Of a stretch of 40,327 bases of DNA, positions 1 through 8,417 are shown piece by piece. The notes under the pieces were generated by a model. The model made no database searches and was not told the DNA's origin. It saw only the letters and a list, made by a program, of their open reading frames with translations. Source of the DNA: Candidatus Hebobacteria bacterium. Lineage in GTDB: Bacteria; Armatimonadota; Hebobacteria; Hebobacterales; Hebobacteraceae. The position numbers were made by a program, and so were the translations under genes. The first letter of the stretch is position 1. Each line of letters begins with the position of its first letter. The stretch is taken from assembly GCA_029821885.1 (NCBI GenBank), contig JALGXV010000024.1, positions 1 to 40,327 on the forward strand. The letters run 5' to 3'.

Positions 1-53
1 TGGATGATCTGCTCCGGCGTGTGTGCCTTTCTCGGCATCTGACCTGCTCCTCC

Positions 54-82
54 TTGACTCTCCAGATCCCTCATCCTAACAT
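54..82 (+). promoter_or_regulatory. Predicted sigma70-type promoter
   Basis: A TTGACT -35 box (54-59) and a TAACAT -10 box (77-82) are separated by exactly 17 bases. It lies about 60 bases upstream of the small gene at 144 and points toward it. The -35 matches the consensus at 5 of 6 positions and the -10 at 4 of 6. Confidence 0.45.
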
Positions 83-143
83 ACAACCTGGACCCGTTTT
101 CGGGGGCAAGGTCATTGCCGTTCAGACGCGCGAAAGGAAAGTC

Positions 144-323
144 ATGTCCAACGAAGAGATCGCTGTTCAGCTCACCGCCGCCGTTCTCGCACCGAGTGTC
201 GTTCTGCCGGCTCGGCGCGCGAACGTCCAAGATAGCGAGGAGATGATCCGCAAGGCCGCAGAACTCGCGGTGCGTGTCTATAGAACCATGCTCGAGGTTA
301 TTGAGCAGCCGCCGTCGGCCTAG
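144..323 (+). CDS. Small hypothetical protein, 59 aa
   Basis: I do not recognise a family. The ATG at 144 is preceded by a good purine-rich ribosome site (AAAGGAAAG, 133-141 region), which is why I prefer it to the in-frame ATG at 21. The product is short and mostly helical in appearance, opening with MSNEEIAVQLTAAVL and ending in an amphipathic stretch rich in Glu, Ala and Arg (EEMIRKAAELAVRVYRTML). It has no signal peptide or membrane segment. A plausible promoter sits just upstream, and a tyrosine recombinase follows about 0.9 kb downstream, so it may be a small protein of the same mobile element. That association is inference from position only. Confidence 0.5.
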   Translation: MSNEEIAVQLTAAVLAPSVVLPARRANVQDSEEMIRKAAELAVRVYRTMLEVIEQPPSA

Positions 324-722
324 CAGAGGTGCGCGGCCTGCACTGCGGGAGATTGCTGTCCTGATCAGCCGCCTGCGACCGCCGGCAGGGCTGGCGGGAG
401 CGCGTATGTGGCAAGGGACTGTGTGCGGGTGTCGGGCGGGTGTAGGACCGTTCCAGGAGGTTCACAGCGTTCCGTTGTCCAGCGCTCTGGGTCTTTCTCG
501 GCGTGCCGATTGGGTCTGTATGCGCCGTTCTGTGCCCACAAACTGGTGTTGCCCGGTGGTTGTCAGTAGCGCGTGGCGGAGGCTGACGAACGGCAACACT
601 GTGCTGATTCCTGGCAGGATCCGGCTCAGATCTGGCACGATCTGGTGTGGGTTCAGCAGCTCCGCGCCAGAGCAGCGGTTGGGCTCACCTCGCTTCTCTG
701 CCTCGCGAGGGCTCATGCGAAG

Positions 723-734
723 AGATTCGAATCT
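723..734. repeat. 12-base perfect palindrome
   Basis: AGATTCGAATCT reads identically on both strands. It resembles a tRNA T-loop core (TTCGAAT), but no acceptor, D or anticodon arm can be built around it. It could be an operator or recombinase-related site, or chance. Confidence 0.4.
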
Positions 735-812
735 AGCTCCACGGTCGGATGCCATCGCAGGCGGGTGTGCCAATGCTGGCAGACTTGAGAACGGGGTTAT
801 TCGACCAACGCG

Positions 813-901
813 GCCGCTACCGGGCCGCTGCTAAACTGCTACTCCAGGCAGGGCCGGGCCGCTACCGATCCGCCACCCAACCGCTACCGAACCGCTACCC
901 C
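813..901. repeat. Array of 11-base direct repeats, CCGCTACC core
   Basis: Four directly abutting 11-base units occupy 858-868, 869-879, 880-890 and 891-901, with cores GCTACC, GCCACC, GCTACC and GCTACC. Less conserved units continue the phase upstream, with cores at 816 (GCTACC), 827 (GCTGCT) and 838 (GCTACT), then one degenerate interval of 23 bases. An 11-base period is not a multiple of three, so coding repetition does not explain it. It is close to one helical turn, as in iteron-like protein-binding arrays. Confidence 0.7.
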
Positions 902-1036
902 AATCGGGGTCGTCTCGACCCTGCATCGCGAGTCACGCGGGGCCGATTTGTCCAGCACTTATGCGGATGAATCGCCCTTCGCTGACGATGGCCGCCCGGA
1001 CGAGAATGCGCGGAAGTCCCGTACAACCCCCCGAAT

Positions 1037-1069
1037 TCCGCTACCTATTCGCTACCTTTTCGTTACCCT
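1037..1069. repeat. Second array, three 11-base units
   Basis: Three contiguous 11-base units (1037-1047, 1048-1058, 1059-1069) share the pattern T-Y-CG-Y-TACC-Y-W. The core is the same as in the array at 813-901 but the flanks are T-rich instead of A/G-rich. The array ends 183 bases before the recombinase start. Confidence 0.65.
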
Positions 1070-1252
1070 TGGATCGACAACTCGGCTTACAGGCCCACTC
1101 CACTCTCGATTCCAGGCGGCAGATCGCGTGGGCGCATAACCGTACATACGTGCCTAGGTCCCTAGAATACCGGACTTTGTGCCCTGGACTTTCTTGGGCT
1201 TCCAAGCGATGAATGCGACGCCTGAACCTACTCCAGAAGGAGGCGTCACATC

Positions 1253-2215
1253 ATGGCTGGAAGCACTGCCGATCCCATCGCAGCAGCACCGGCTGTTGAG
1301 GCTGAAGAAGGCTCCATCACCTTCGATGAGGCCGTGCCGAAGTTCATTGAGTACCTGGCGTCGTACCGCAGCTACTCGCCGTCCACAGTGAGAGCCTATC
1401 GCCGAGACCTCCAGCTGCTGCGGGAGTTCCTGAGCGCGGGCAACGGTCACCTGCCGCGGCCCGGAGAGATCACTCGCCAGCAGGTGATCCAGTTCGGGGT
1501 GAGCCTCTCGGGGATGGCCCCGCTCAGCGTGCGGCGCAAGCTCGCCTGCCTCTCCTCCTTCTTCGGGTTCCTGCAGGACATGGGCTACATCCAAGGCAAC
1601 CCGGCCCGCCGGCTGCCACTGCCGAAGACTGAGCAGCTCGTGCCGGTTACGCTCAGTCAGGAGGAAGCACACCAGCTCGTGGCAGCGGCCGACAGGCCGT
1701 GGACGAGGTGTCTCGTGGTATTGCTGCTGACAACTGGCATGAGACGAAGCGAGGCCGTCGACATCACACTTGAGGATATCGACCTGGACAACGGGCAGCT
1801 GCTCGTGCACGGCAAGGGATCGAAGGAGCGGACGGTGCCGTTGACCCAAGAGGCTACGGAGGCCATCCGACACTACCTCAAGCACCGCAAGAAGACCAGC
1901 TGCCAGCGACTGTTTGTGAGCCAGACGGGGGAAGCCTTTCAAGGTCGCATCGTGAACCGTATCCTCAACCGAGTGGTCGCGAAGGCGGGGCTGAAGGGCA
2001 GAGGCATCACCCCACACGCCTTGCGCCACACCTTTGCCACCCACCTCATCCGCAATGGCACCGACATCAGGACCGTGCAGGAACTGCTCGGCCACTCCGA
2101 TATCCAGACGACGGCGCGCTATCTCCACTCAGACACGCGGACGAAGCAGACGGCCGTGTGCAAGCTACGTGGTCTGCTGGGGCCGGTGACCGAAGATGGC
2201 TACCTCGGCGATTAG
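1253..2215 (+). CDS. Tyrosine recombinase/integrase (XerC/XerD type)
   Basis: This is a phage-integrase-family site-specific recombinase that cuts and rejoins DNA through a phosphotyrosine intermediate. The 320-residue length is normal for the Xer-like group. An N-terminal SAM-like core-binding domain covers about residues 22-110 and the catalytic domain about 128-300. All catalytic positions are present: Arg164 (TTGMRRSE), Lys188 (HGKGSKERTVPL), His255 and Arg258 (HALRHTFATHL), His281 (LLGHSDIQTT) and Tyr290 (ARYLH). The ATG at 1253 has an AGAAGGAGG ribosome site at proper spacing. The gene stands alone, preceded by 11-base repeat arrays, so an integrative-element or cassette recombinase is more likely than chromosomal dimer resolution; the latter cannot be excluded from sequence alone. 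Confidence 0.93.
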   Translation: MAGSTADPIAAAPAVEAEEGSITFDEAVPKFIEYLASYRSYSPSTVRAYRRDLQLLREFLSAGNGHLPRPGEITRQQVIQFGVSLSGMAPLSVRRKLACLSSFFGFLQDMGYIQGNPARRLPLPKTEQLVPVTLSQEEAHQLVAAADRPWTRCLVVLLLTTGMRRSEAVDITLEDIDLDNGQLLVHGKGSKERTVPLTQEATEAIRHYLKHRKKTSCQRLFVSQTGEAFQGRIVNRILNRVVAKAGLKGRGITPHALRHTFATHLIRNGTDIRTVQELLGHSDIQTTARYLHSDTRTKQTAVCKLRGLLGPVTEDGYLGD

Positions 2216-2471
2216 GACTCGAAGGAGCGTTCTTGGCAGGGAAGACGCGCCCTGGGCCATTGGGCTATGCCGGTGTCGTGGGCCTTTGCCGGGCATCAAT
2301 GTCATCAGACCGTGCACATGGTGCCTGTGGGTAGGACGCTCCCCCAGTGTGTTGGACAGCCGAGAGGTCCGCCACGGCCGCACAGAGGAAGTCAGCGGCC
2401 AGCGGTCGAAGCAATATTGGGCACGTGCCCGGACGGTGTTCGGTGGGGGAGAAGGGCAGAAGGGATGGTAG

Positions 2472-3905
2472 ATGACGAGCAGGCAGAGACGATCGATTGC
2501 TGGCACGGTATCCACGGGGGGCATGTGGGGAGCGCGAAGCGGCGGGCAGACAAGTCCGCGGCGGCGGGCGCCCAATGCTGCTTGGGTCAGCGTGCTCCTC
2601 GTCCTTGTGGCAGTGTTGGCGCCACCTCAGATCTCGGCGTCAGCGGCAGACCACAACGTCATCATAGTCGTCATTGACGGAGCGCGCTACACCGAGACCT
2701 TCGGCGATCCTCTGCATCGCTACATTCCCCACATCTGGAATCGTCTCCGGCCGAAGGGGACGATACATACGAACTTCTACAACCGCGGCGAGACCATCAC
2801 TCTGGGAGCGCATGTTAGCATGCTGACGGGCAATCGCTCCTGGCTCAGGTGGCCAGCGGAGGGGGAGATCAACCGCCCTGCCACGCCGACCCTCTTCGAG
2901 CACTACCGCGCAACTACCGGGGCAGAGCAGAGCAAAGCATGGATGATCGCGAACCACGTGCCGGCTCTGGAGGGGATGACATACAGCACCCACCCAGCAT
3001 ACGGGGCGCCCTATGGGGCAAGCTGGCATCTCGGGCCGGGGTCGGACTACAAGATGTGGGGTGACCTGCAGAGGATCATGGATCAGCAACATCCCGAGCT
3101 GATCATGATCAACTTCCACCAGACTGACAAGGCCGGCCACGAGAACGACTGGGAGAAGTACACGAACCGGATCATGGTGGCCGACCGCATAGTCTTTGAG
3201 CTCTGGAGGAAGATACAGCGCCATCCGTTCTATGCGAGCCGAACCACTTTGATCGTCACCAACGACCATGGACGGCATACGTGGGGCATCAAGTGGCATG
3301 GTGACTGCTGTGAGGGATGCCAGCATGTCATGTTCCTGGCGCTGGGTCCTCACATCCGCCGGGGACATAGGGCGGGAGCGATAGAGCGCGACCTCGATGA
3401 CATCTCGGCCACCGTGTCGGCGCTCATGGGGCTGACCATGCCGTACGCCCTCGATGGGCAAGTGATGCACGAGTTGTTCGTGCCGGACGTTGAGATTCCC
3501 CCGGTGTCGGATGCCGGCATCGAGGAGCTTGGGGTTAGCCTGGCAACGGTCAACCTGGCGGGGGAAGCCTGCTCGGCCTTCCTCCCGGGTGAGACTGTAG
3601 GCCTGCAGACCACGGTCCACAACCAGGGGACAGGCCAGGTCTGCATCTTCCAGGGAGAGATCGAGATCGAAGAGACCTGTCACATCGGGAAGAGCTACGT
3701 CGAGGGTCCCCTGTGCCTGGCGCCGGACGAGTGGATCACTGAGCCGGACTATGTGGTGATTCCGGAGATTACCCCGGCGGGGGACTGGTTGGTGCTGGTC
3801 GAGGTGCGGGGTCTCGATGATGCGGGGGAGGTGGTATACGGAATCGGTCTGGCGTCCGTCGTCGTCAAGCGCCCCCGAACACGGCCGGAATGGCGCCAGA
3901 GGTGA
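2472..3905 (+). CDS. Secreted alkaline phosphatase superfamily hydrolase
   Basis: The fold is that of type I phosphodiesterase/sulfatase-like metal enzymes. After a basic N-terminus, a hydrophobic segment (about residues 38-50) ends in ISASA, a plausible signal-peptidase site near residue 58, so the enzyme should be exported. Metal and catalytic positions are visible: Asp69 (VVIDGARYTETFG), a Thr110 placed where the family nucleophile sits (ETITLGAHVSMLTG), Asp219 and His223 (HQTDKAGH), Asp265-His266 (TNDHGRH) and His276. Residues from about 350 to the end look like a beta-rich CARDB/Ig-like module, rich in Cys and Gly-Asp-Trp turns. The start has a GAAGGGA ribosome site; a second ATG at 2523 is possible. 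The radical SAM gene follows after 34 bases. The substrate is unknown. Confidence 0.8.
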   Translation: MTSRQRRSIAGTVSTGGMWGARSGGQTSPRRRAPNAAWVSVLLVLVAVLAPPQISASAADHNVIIVVIDGARYTETFGDPLHRYIPHIWNRLRPKGTIHTNFYNRGETITLGAHVSMLTGNRSWLRWPAEGEINRPATPTLFEHYRATTGAEQSKAWMIANHVPALEGMTYSTHPAYGAPYGASWHLGPGSDYKMWGDLQRIMDQQHPELIMINFHQTDKAGHENDWEKYTNRIMVADRIVFELWRKIQRHPFYASRTTLIVTNDHGRHTWGIKWHGDCCEGCQHVMFLALGPHIRRGHRAGAIERDLDDISATVSALMGLTMPYALDGQVMHELFVPDVEIPPVSDAGIEELGVSLATVNLAGEACSAFLPGETVGLQTTVHNQGTGQVCIFQGEIEIEETCHIGKSYVEGPLCLAPDEWITEPDYVVIPEITPAGDWLVLVEVRGLDDAGEVVYGIGLASVVVKRPRTRPEWRQR

Positions 3906-3939
3906 CGGCGCCTACGGCTCAGATGTGTGGGAGCGAACA

Positions 3940-5073
3940 ATGACCGCCAGCCGGCCGGCCCGGCTCTGGCGGCGCGCCCGTCGCGGCATTAACAAGCGCT
4001 GGACTCGGCTGTACAACAACCAGGTCGCGAGGCGCCTGGGTAGGGTGCCGAAGGCGACCCGCGTCCCCCGCTTCTTCATCGAGCTGACGAACCACTGCAA
4101 TCTCCGCTGCAACATGTGCCCTCGGCCCAGCCTGCGGCGAGAACTCGGCCACATGGACTGGGAGCTGTACTGCGATATCATAGACCGCATCGGACGTCTC
4201 GGCGGGTGGTATGTCGGACTGAATCGGTTCGGCGAATCGCTTCTCTACCCGCGTTTCGTTGACGCAGTCCGGCGGGCAAAGGAGGTCGGCGTCAATCAGG
4301 TCGTTGTGGTGACCAACGCCACTCTGCTCAGCGAGGAGAGATCCTCCGAGATCCTGGATTCGGGCTTGGACCAGCTTCTGATCTCGCTCGACACGCTGGA
4401 CCGAGCGACTTATGAGGCCAACCGCCGAGGTGCGAAGCTCGACCAGGTTGTCGCCAACGTCGACCGCATCATCGACATGCGCCGTCAGCGCGGTGCAGTG
4501 CGGCCGCGCATTATCCTCAACTCGGTGATGGTGCAGGAGGACATAGAGCAGATCCGCGCTCTCTTCGACAAATACTACGATCAGGTGGACAAGATCTCTC
4601 TGAAGCCGTGTGCGCGCTATGGGGAAGGGCAGGACCTGCCGTTCGAGGGCGTACCCAGGAAACGGTGGCGGGCATGTACACAGCCATGGGAGCGCCTCAA
4701 CATCTTCTGGAACGGCGACGCCACCGTCTGCTGCGGAGATCTGGAGGGGGAACTGGTGGTGGGGAACGTGCGGCAGGCCTCCATGGAGCAGCTCTGGCTG
4801 GGGAGCCGGAGGGCGCTGGAGATCCGCCGACTTCACCACCATCACGAGTTCGGGACGTTGCCGGTGTGCCAGCGTTGCGACGCCACGAACGCGGACTTCT
4901 TTGAGGGGGCAGTGGAGCAGCTCAGGCGCGTCTATGGAGCGATGGGGATGGGTGACCAAGTTGTGGGCCTGCGGGACACCACCCCGCTTGTCAAGTGGCC
5001 GGAGAGGGAGAGCAAGGTTAATCGGAACGAGGGCCGGAAGCCGGCCGTGGAGGCCGACGACCTGGAACCTTAA
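3940..5073 (+). CDS. Radical SAM enzyme with SPASM-like C-terminal domain
   Basis: The 377-residue protein has the CxxxCxxC motif for the SAM-cleaving [4Fe-4S] cluster at Cys53, Cys57 and Cys60 (TNHCNLRCNMCPRPS), a central radical SAM barrel, and a C-terminal cysteine set (Cys246, Cys264, Cys265, Cys310, Cys313) like SPASM/twitch domains that bind auxiliary clusters. The basic N-terminus could touch membrane or nucleic acid. The ATG at 3940 has a GGGAG ribosome site; in-frame upstream starts would overlap the preceding gene. No precursor-peptide gene is visible nearby, so a peptide-maturase role is not supported; modification of a sugar or lipid intermediate is equally possible. Residues 158-230 have a decayed copy at 38302-38520. 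Confidence 0.85.
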   Translation: MTASRPARLWRRARRGINKRWTRLYNNQVARRLGRVPKATRVPRFFIELTNHCNLRCNMCPRPSLRRELGHMDWELYCDIIDRIGRLGGWYVGLNRFGESLLYPRFVDAVRRAKEVGVNQVVVVTNATLLSEERSSEILDSGLDQLLISLDTLDRATYEANRRGAKLDQVVANVDRIIDMRRQRGAVRPRIILNSVMVQEDIEQIRALFDKYYDQVDKISLKPCARYGEGQDLPFEGVPRKRWRACTQPWERLNIFWNGDATVCCGDLEGELVVGNVRQASMEQLWLGSRRALEIRRLHHHHEFGTLPVCQRCDATNADFFEGAVEQLRRVYGAMGMGDQVVGLRDTTPLVKWPERESKVNRNEGRKPAVEADDLEP

Positions 5074-5155
5074 TCCAGCCCTCGGCAGGGCGGCGAATCC
5101 GCTGAGTTTCATGCCCGACCTTTCGTTCGGCGGGCGCCCGAACTGAGATGCCGCG

Positions 5156-6007
5156 ATGTGTGACTTCTGCATCCAGCATGGTGACGGTAGGAAGTGGTAC
5201 CTCCAGGCGAGGAACTACTCCGAAGATCTGCTGAGCGACGTGCGCCGCCGCCGCCTTATCGCTGATTTCTTCAGCCCCGGCAAGCGGCCGGCGCGGCGCC
5301 GGTGGCCCAGAGGGACGGGCCTACTCAAGCGTCTACCACCCTTCATCCGCCGTGCTCTCAAGGCGCGCGCGAGCCGCCGCATGAGGAAGTCACATTTCGG
5401 GCAGGTGCTCCCCTTCGAGGACGTCGAGCGGATCTTCGGCTTCGTCAACTCCATTGTTCGGGTGCCATGCGCCTGCCGCTACACCACGCTTGGCAGGGAG
5501 GAGGGGTACTGCTACGGTGTCTCCGTCGGGCCTGGCGGCGGGGCCCTTGGCGATCTGCTGCAGGGGCTGGATGAGAGCTTCCTGCACGGCCCGGACGGCT
5601 CAGGCTTCGATACGCTCCCTGTCGAGGAGGCGCTTCTCGCTTTCGCAGAGCACGAGAAGGAGGGGCTCTGTCATACCGTGTGGACCTTCCTGACACCGTT
5701 CATTGGGGGCATATGCAACTGCGACCGCTCTGATTGCCTGGCCATGAAGGCCACGGTAACGCACGACGTGAAGGCCATGTTTCGCGCCGAGTACGTGGCG
5801 GCCATCGATCCGGACTCGTGCGTCGGGTGTCGCTCGTGCATGCGCGTCTGCCAGTTTGGCGCACTGGGGTACAGCGCCGCTAGCAGGAGGGCCGTGGTCG
5901 ATCAGACTGCCTGCTATGGCTGCGGGATATGTCGCGCGGCGTGTACCAGTCAGGCCGTAAGCCTCCTGCCCCGCGCCGCCGTCCCGGGGGTCGCAGGTGT
6001 CTGGTAG
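5156..6007 (+). CDS. Cysteine-rich protein with two C-terminal [4Fe-4S] ferredoxin motifs
   Basis: The last 65 residues carry two classic 2x[4Fe-4S] motifs: Cys222-x2-Cys225-x2-Cys228-x3-Cys232 and Cys253-x2-Cys256-x2-Cys259-x3-Cys263. The 200 residues before them add more cysteines in unusual groups (CDFC at 2-5, CAC at 105-107, Cys119, LCH at 171-173, CNCDRSDC at 187-194), enough for another metal site. There is no signal peptide or membrane span, so it should be cytoplasmic. It lies 82 bases after the radical SAM gene in the same direction, and electron delivery to that enzyme is the simplest inference. A role as a redox enzyme of its own is the alternative. The ribosome site is weak. Confidence 0.75.
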   Translation: MCDFCIQHGDGRKWYLQARNYSEDLLSDVRRRRLIADFFSPGKRPARRRWPRGTGLLKRLPPFIRRALKARASRRMRKSHFGQVLPFEDVERIFGFVNSIVRVPCACRYTTLGREEGYCYGVSVGPGGGALGDLLQGLDESFLHGPDGSGFDTLPVEEALLAFAEHEKEGLCHTVWTFLTPFIGGICNCDRSDCLAMKATVTHDVKAMFRAEYVAAIDPDSCVGCRSCMRVCQFGALGYSAASRRAVVDQTACYGCGICRAACTSQAVSLLPRAAVPGVAGVW

Positions 6008-6052
6008 GCGCCCTCCAAGATTGCCGACGGAGCGACCCCCGCGGGAGTGTAT

Positions 6053-6070
6053 CTGTCGGGAGACCGACAG
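6053..6070 (+). terminator. Hairpin after the ferredoxin-like gene
   Basis: A perfect 7-bp stem (CTGTCGG/CCGACAG) closes a GAGA tetraloop 45 bases after the stop at 6007 and about 100 bases before the next promoter. No U-tract follows, so it may be a factor-assisted terminator or transcript-end stabiliser and not a classic intrinsic terminator. Confidence 0.4.
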
Positions 6071-6170
6071 CTCATCGGCGTGCCTTTACTCGAAGTCCGG
6101 TGCATGCAGGACATATGCTGGCACCGCAGCCACCGTTGCCTTGCCTGAGCGCTGACGGGATGGTTGCGTG

Positions 6171-6198
6171 TTGACAGGGCAGATTCGACTGGTAGAAT
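6171..6198 (+). promoter_or_regulatory. Predicted sigma70-type promoter for the KR-KS-CLF operon
   Basis: A perfect TTGACA -35 (6171-6176) and TAGAAT -10 (6193-6198) are spaced by 16 bases. The expected start of transcription near 6205 would leave a leader of about 57 bases before the ATG at 6262. This is the best promoter on the plus strand of the window. Confidence 0.7.
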
Positions 6199-6261
6199 GG
6201 CGGCTCGGCGTGGGCGCTCACCGGAGGTTTCCGGCAATCCACTGTGGGAGGGGTATGGAAG

Positions 6262-7011
6262 ATGCGGCTTGATGATCGCGTTGCCATCGTCACTGGGGGC
6301 GCTCAGGGGCTCGGGCGCCAGGTATGCCTGAGTCTGGCCGAGGCGGGGGCGGCCGTGGTCATCAACGCCCGACCGGGAGGCACCCCCCCCGATCCGGTTG
6401 CCGAGGCGGTTAGGTCCGCAGGTGGGCGCTGTGAGGTCGTGCTTGCAGATGTCTGCGAGGCGGAGCAGGCACAGGAGTTGGTGAAGCAGGGGATATCCGC
6501 CTTCGGGCGCATCGACGTGTTGGTCAACAACGCCGCCGTGACTCGGGACGCCCTCCTGCTGGAGATGTCGGAGGAATACTGGGATCAGGTGTTCGCCGCC
6601 AACGTGCGCGGTGCGTTTAACTGCATCCAAGCTGTCGCGCCACACATGATCGAGCAGCGACGGGGGTCCGTGGTCAATATCTCGTCGGTCGTGGCGGACC
6701 TCGGGACGGTGGGTGCCTCGAACTACGCCGCGTCGAAAGGAGCCGTCAACAGCCTGACTCGCTCGGCCGCCGTGGAGATGGCGCGGTTTGGCATACGGGT
6801 CAACGCGGTGGCGCCTGGTGTCGTCGAGACCCGACTCATGGAGCGCGTGCTCGGCAAGCGGCGAAGGCAGTTGACGGGGCGCATCCCGCTGCGCCGGTTC
6901 GCGGCGCCAGAGGAGGTCGCCAACGTGGTGCTCTTCCTTGCCTCCGACCTCTCGTCCTACATCACGGGAGAAGTTGTACGTGTTGCGGGCGGAATGGGAC
7001 TTGCGCACTGA
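6262..7011 (+). CDS. fabG: 3-oxoacyl-ACP reductase-like SDR (FabG family)
   Basis: This classical short-chain dehydrogenase would reduce beta-ketoacyl-ACP with NAD(P)H, the first reductive step after chain extension. The 249-residue product shows the Rossmann motif TGGAQGLG (11-18), NNAA (89-92), Asn114, and the catalytic Ser142, Tyr155 and Lys159 with FabG-like spacing. I chose the ATG at 6262, which has GGGAGGGG 8 bases upstream; an in-frame GTG at 6244 lacks a well-placed ribosome site. It is the first gene behind a strong predicted promoter and is followed in the same direction by a ketosynthase pair, which supports an acyl-ACP substrate over other SDR roles. The specific substrate chain is unknown. 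Confidence 0.85.
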   Translation: MRLDDRVAIVTGGAQGLGRQVCLSLAEAGAAVVINARPGGTPPDPVAEAVRSAGGRCEVVLADVCEAEQAQELVKQGISAFGRIDVLVNNAAVTRDALLLEMSEEYWDQVFAANVRGAFNCIQAVAPHMIEQRRGSVVNISSVVADLGTVGASNYAASKGAVNSLTRSAAVEMARFGIRVNAVAPGVVETRLMERVLGKRRRQLTGRIPLRRFAAPEEVANVVLFLASDLSSYITGEVVRVAGGMGLAH

Positions 7012-7130
7012 GGGAGGAAGCGCAGCACGACTGTCGACAGAGACAGCACACTGCGCCTGGAAGCGCCGTCGAGACCGGCACCCGACGGCTGGCCCAGGTG
7101 GGTCGTGAAGTCAGTAGGGATGGCAGCCGA

Positions 7131-8384
7131 ATGAGAGCAAGGCGTGTGGTCGTCACCGGCCTGGGAGCGGTCACCCCGCTCGGCCTCACTCTGGATGAAA
7201 CCTGGCAGGCGATAGCGGCCGGGAAGAGCGGAATCGGGCCTATCACCAGCTTCGATGCATCGACCTTCCCAGTCCAGATCGGGGCCGAAGTCAAGGGGTT
7301 CTCGGTCGATCCATATGTCAGTAAGCGCGGGACGCGACGGGTGATCTCGCGCGCGGCTGGCTTCGGACTGGGCGCCGCCAAGATGGCTTGGCAGGATGCA
7401 GGGATTGACGGATCAGTGGACTACGAGAGTGTTGGCGTCATGCTTGGCGGCTGCTTGACCGCGCCATCGCTTCCCGAGTCCAGCGCCTGGCTGCGTGTCA
7501 ACGACGACGGCATAGCGCCGGAGAAGGCGTCTGAGGACCCGTTCGGTTTCCTCCGCCGGGCATCCCACACCGGGACTAGTCAGATAGCGTCGGAGATTGG
7601 AGCCCGCGGGCCCACCGCGAGCATCTACGTTGCCTGCGCATCCGGGACCCAGGCCATCGGCATGGCACTGAACGCTGTCCGGTGGGGCGAGGCGGAGGTG
7701 GTGTTGACCGGGGCCTACGACTCGATGATAAGCGAATGGTACATACTGCTGTTCGCCGCGATCAATGCTCTCTCCACGCGCAACGATGATCCCGAGCGGG
7801 CCAGTCGACCGTTCGACAGGGACCGGGACGGATTCGTGATGGGCGAGGGCGCGGCGGTGCTGGTCCTGGAGGACATGGAGCACGCCTTGCGCCGAGGCGC
7901 CCGCATCCACGCGGAAGTACTGGGCTACGGCAGCTCGCTGGACGCCTACCACATTACCGACGCCCCGCCCAATGGCGAGGGAGCGACCGCGGCCATGACG
8001 AACGCGCTGGCGGATGCCGGCCTCGGACCCACTGACATAGACTACATCAACGCACACGGGACGTCGACGAGAGACAACGACGTGTCGGAGACGCGCGCCA
8101 TCAAGAACGTGTTCGGGGATCAGGCATACGAAGTTGCCATCAGCTCCACCAAGTCGATGACCGGGCATCTGATCTCTGCGGCCGGCGCTCTCGAAGCGTG
8201 CCTCTGCGTGCGCGCGCTGCAGGACGGTCTGATGCCCCCGACGATAAACCTGGAGAAGGCAGACCCGGAGTGCGACCTCGACTATGTGCCACACAAGGCC
8301 AGGCGCGCTGACACTGCCCTCGCAATGTCGAACTCGTTCGGATTCGGCGGCAGCAACGGCACGGTCATACTGCGTCGAGGCTAG
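7131..8384 (+). CDS. Beta-ketoacyl-ACP synthase II-type ketosynthase (KS-alpha)
   Basis: The enzyme condenses malonyl-ACP with a growing acyl chain. It is a full-length FabF-type thiolase-fold protein of 417 residues with the complete Cys-His-His site: Cys169 (YVACASGTQA), His309 (NAHGTSTRDND) and His346 (KSMTGHLISAAG, with Lys341). The ATG at 7131 is preceded by an AGGGA ribosome site, while earlier in-frame starts are not. The next gene, 33 bases downstream, encodes a second ketosynthase-fold protein lacking the active-site Cys and first His, so the two probably form a KS-CLF heterodimer as in type II polyketide and aryl-polyene systems. A simple FabF homodimer in primary lipid metabolism is less likely in this context. 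Confidence 0.9.
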   Translation: MRARRVVVTGLGAVTPLGLTLDETWQAIAAGKSGIGPITSFDASTFPVQIGAEVKGFSVDPYVSKRGTRRVISRAAGFGLGAAKMAWQDAGIDGSVDYESVGVMLGGCLTAPSLPESSAWLRVNDDGIAPEKASEDPFGFLRRASHTGTSQIASEIGARGPTASIYVACASGTQAIGMALNAVRWGEAEVVLTGAYDSMISEWYILLFAAINALSTRNDDPERASRPFDRDRDGFVMGEGAAVLVLEDMEHALRRGARIHAEVLGYGSSLDAYHITDAPPNGEGATAAMTNALADAGLGPTDIDYINAHGTSTRDNDVSETRAIKNVFGDQAYEVAISSTKSMTGHLISAAGALEACLCVRALQDGLMPPTINLEKADPECDLDYVPHKARRADTALAMSNSFGFGGSNGTVILRRG

Positions 8385-8417
8385 ACGTCTGACCAGCGCT
8401 GCCGGGGAAGTGATGGG

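Larger units (their letters stand above)
324..1252. other. Gene-poor leader region of the recombinase, with repeat arrays
   Basis: No convincing gene is present in these 929 bases; open frames lack ribosome sites and family resemblance. The region holds a 12-base palindrome (723-734), two arrays of 11-base direct repeats (813-901 and 1037-1069) and a small dyad (CTAGG, two bases, CCTAG; 1154-1165) overlapping a TAGAAT -10-like box (1163-1168). These are the kinds of short sites expected for recombination or regulation at the edge of an integrated element, but no attachment site can be delimited without the other end. Confidence 0.5.

Noticed and set aside
721-800. tRNA gene 3' half (GATTCGAATC core resembling a T-loop)
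   Set aside because: The palindrome cannot be extended to a 5-bp T stem with a 7-base loop, and no acceptor stem, anticodon arm or CCA end fits around it on either strand.
813-1069. CRISPR array
   Set aside because: Repeats are 11 bases and directly abutting or nearly so, with no unique spacers of 30 bases or more and no cas genes.
1154-2128. Long minus-strand open frame opposite the recombinase
   Set aside because: It is antisense to a gene with complete catalytic residues; its His/Arg/Leu-rich product shows no family features and there is no ribosome site. The same reasoning applies to antisense frames at 2640-3683, 3919-5172, 7413-8651 and 31142-32224.
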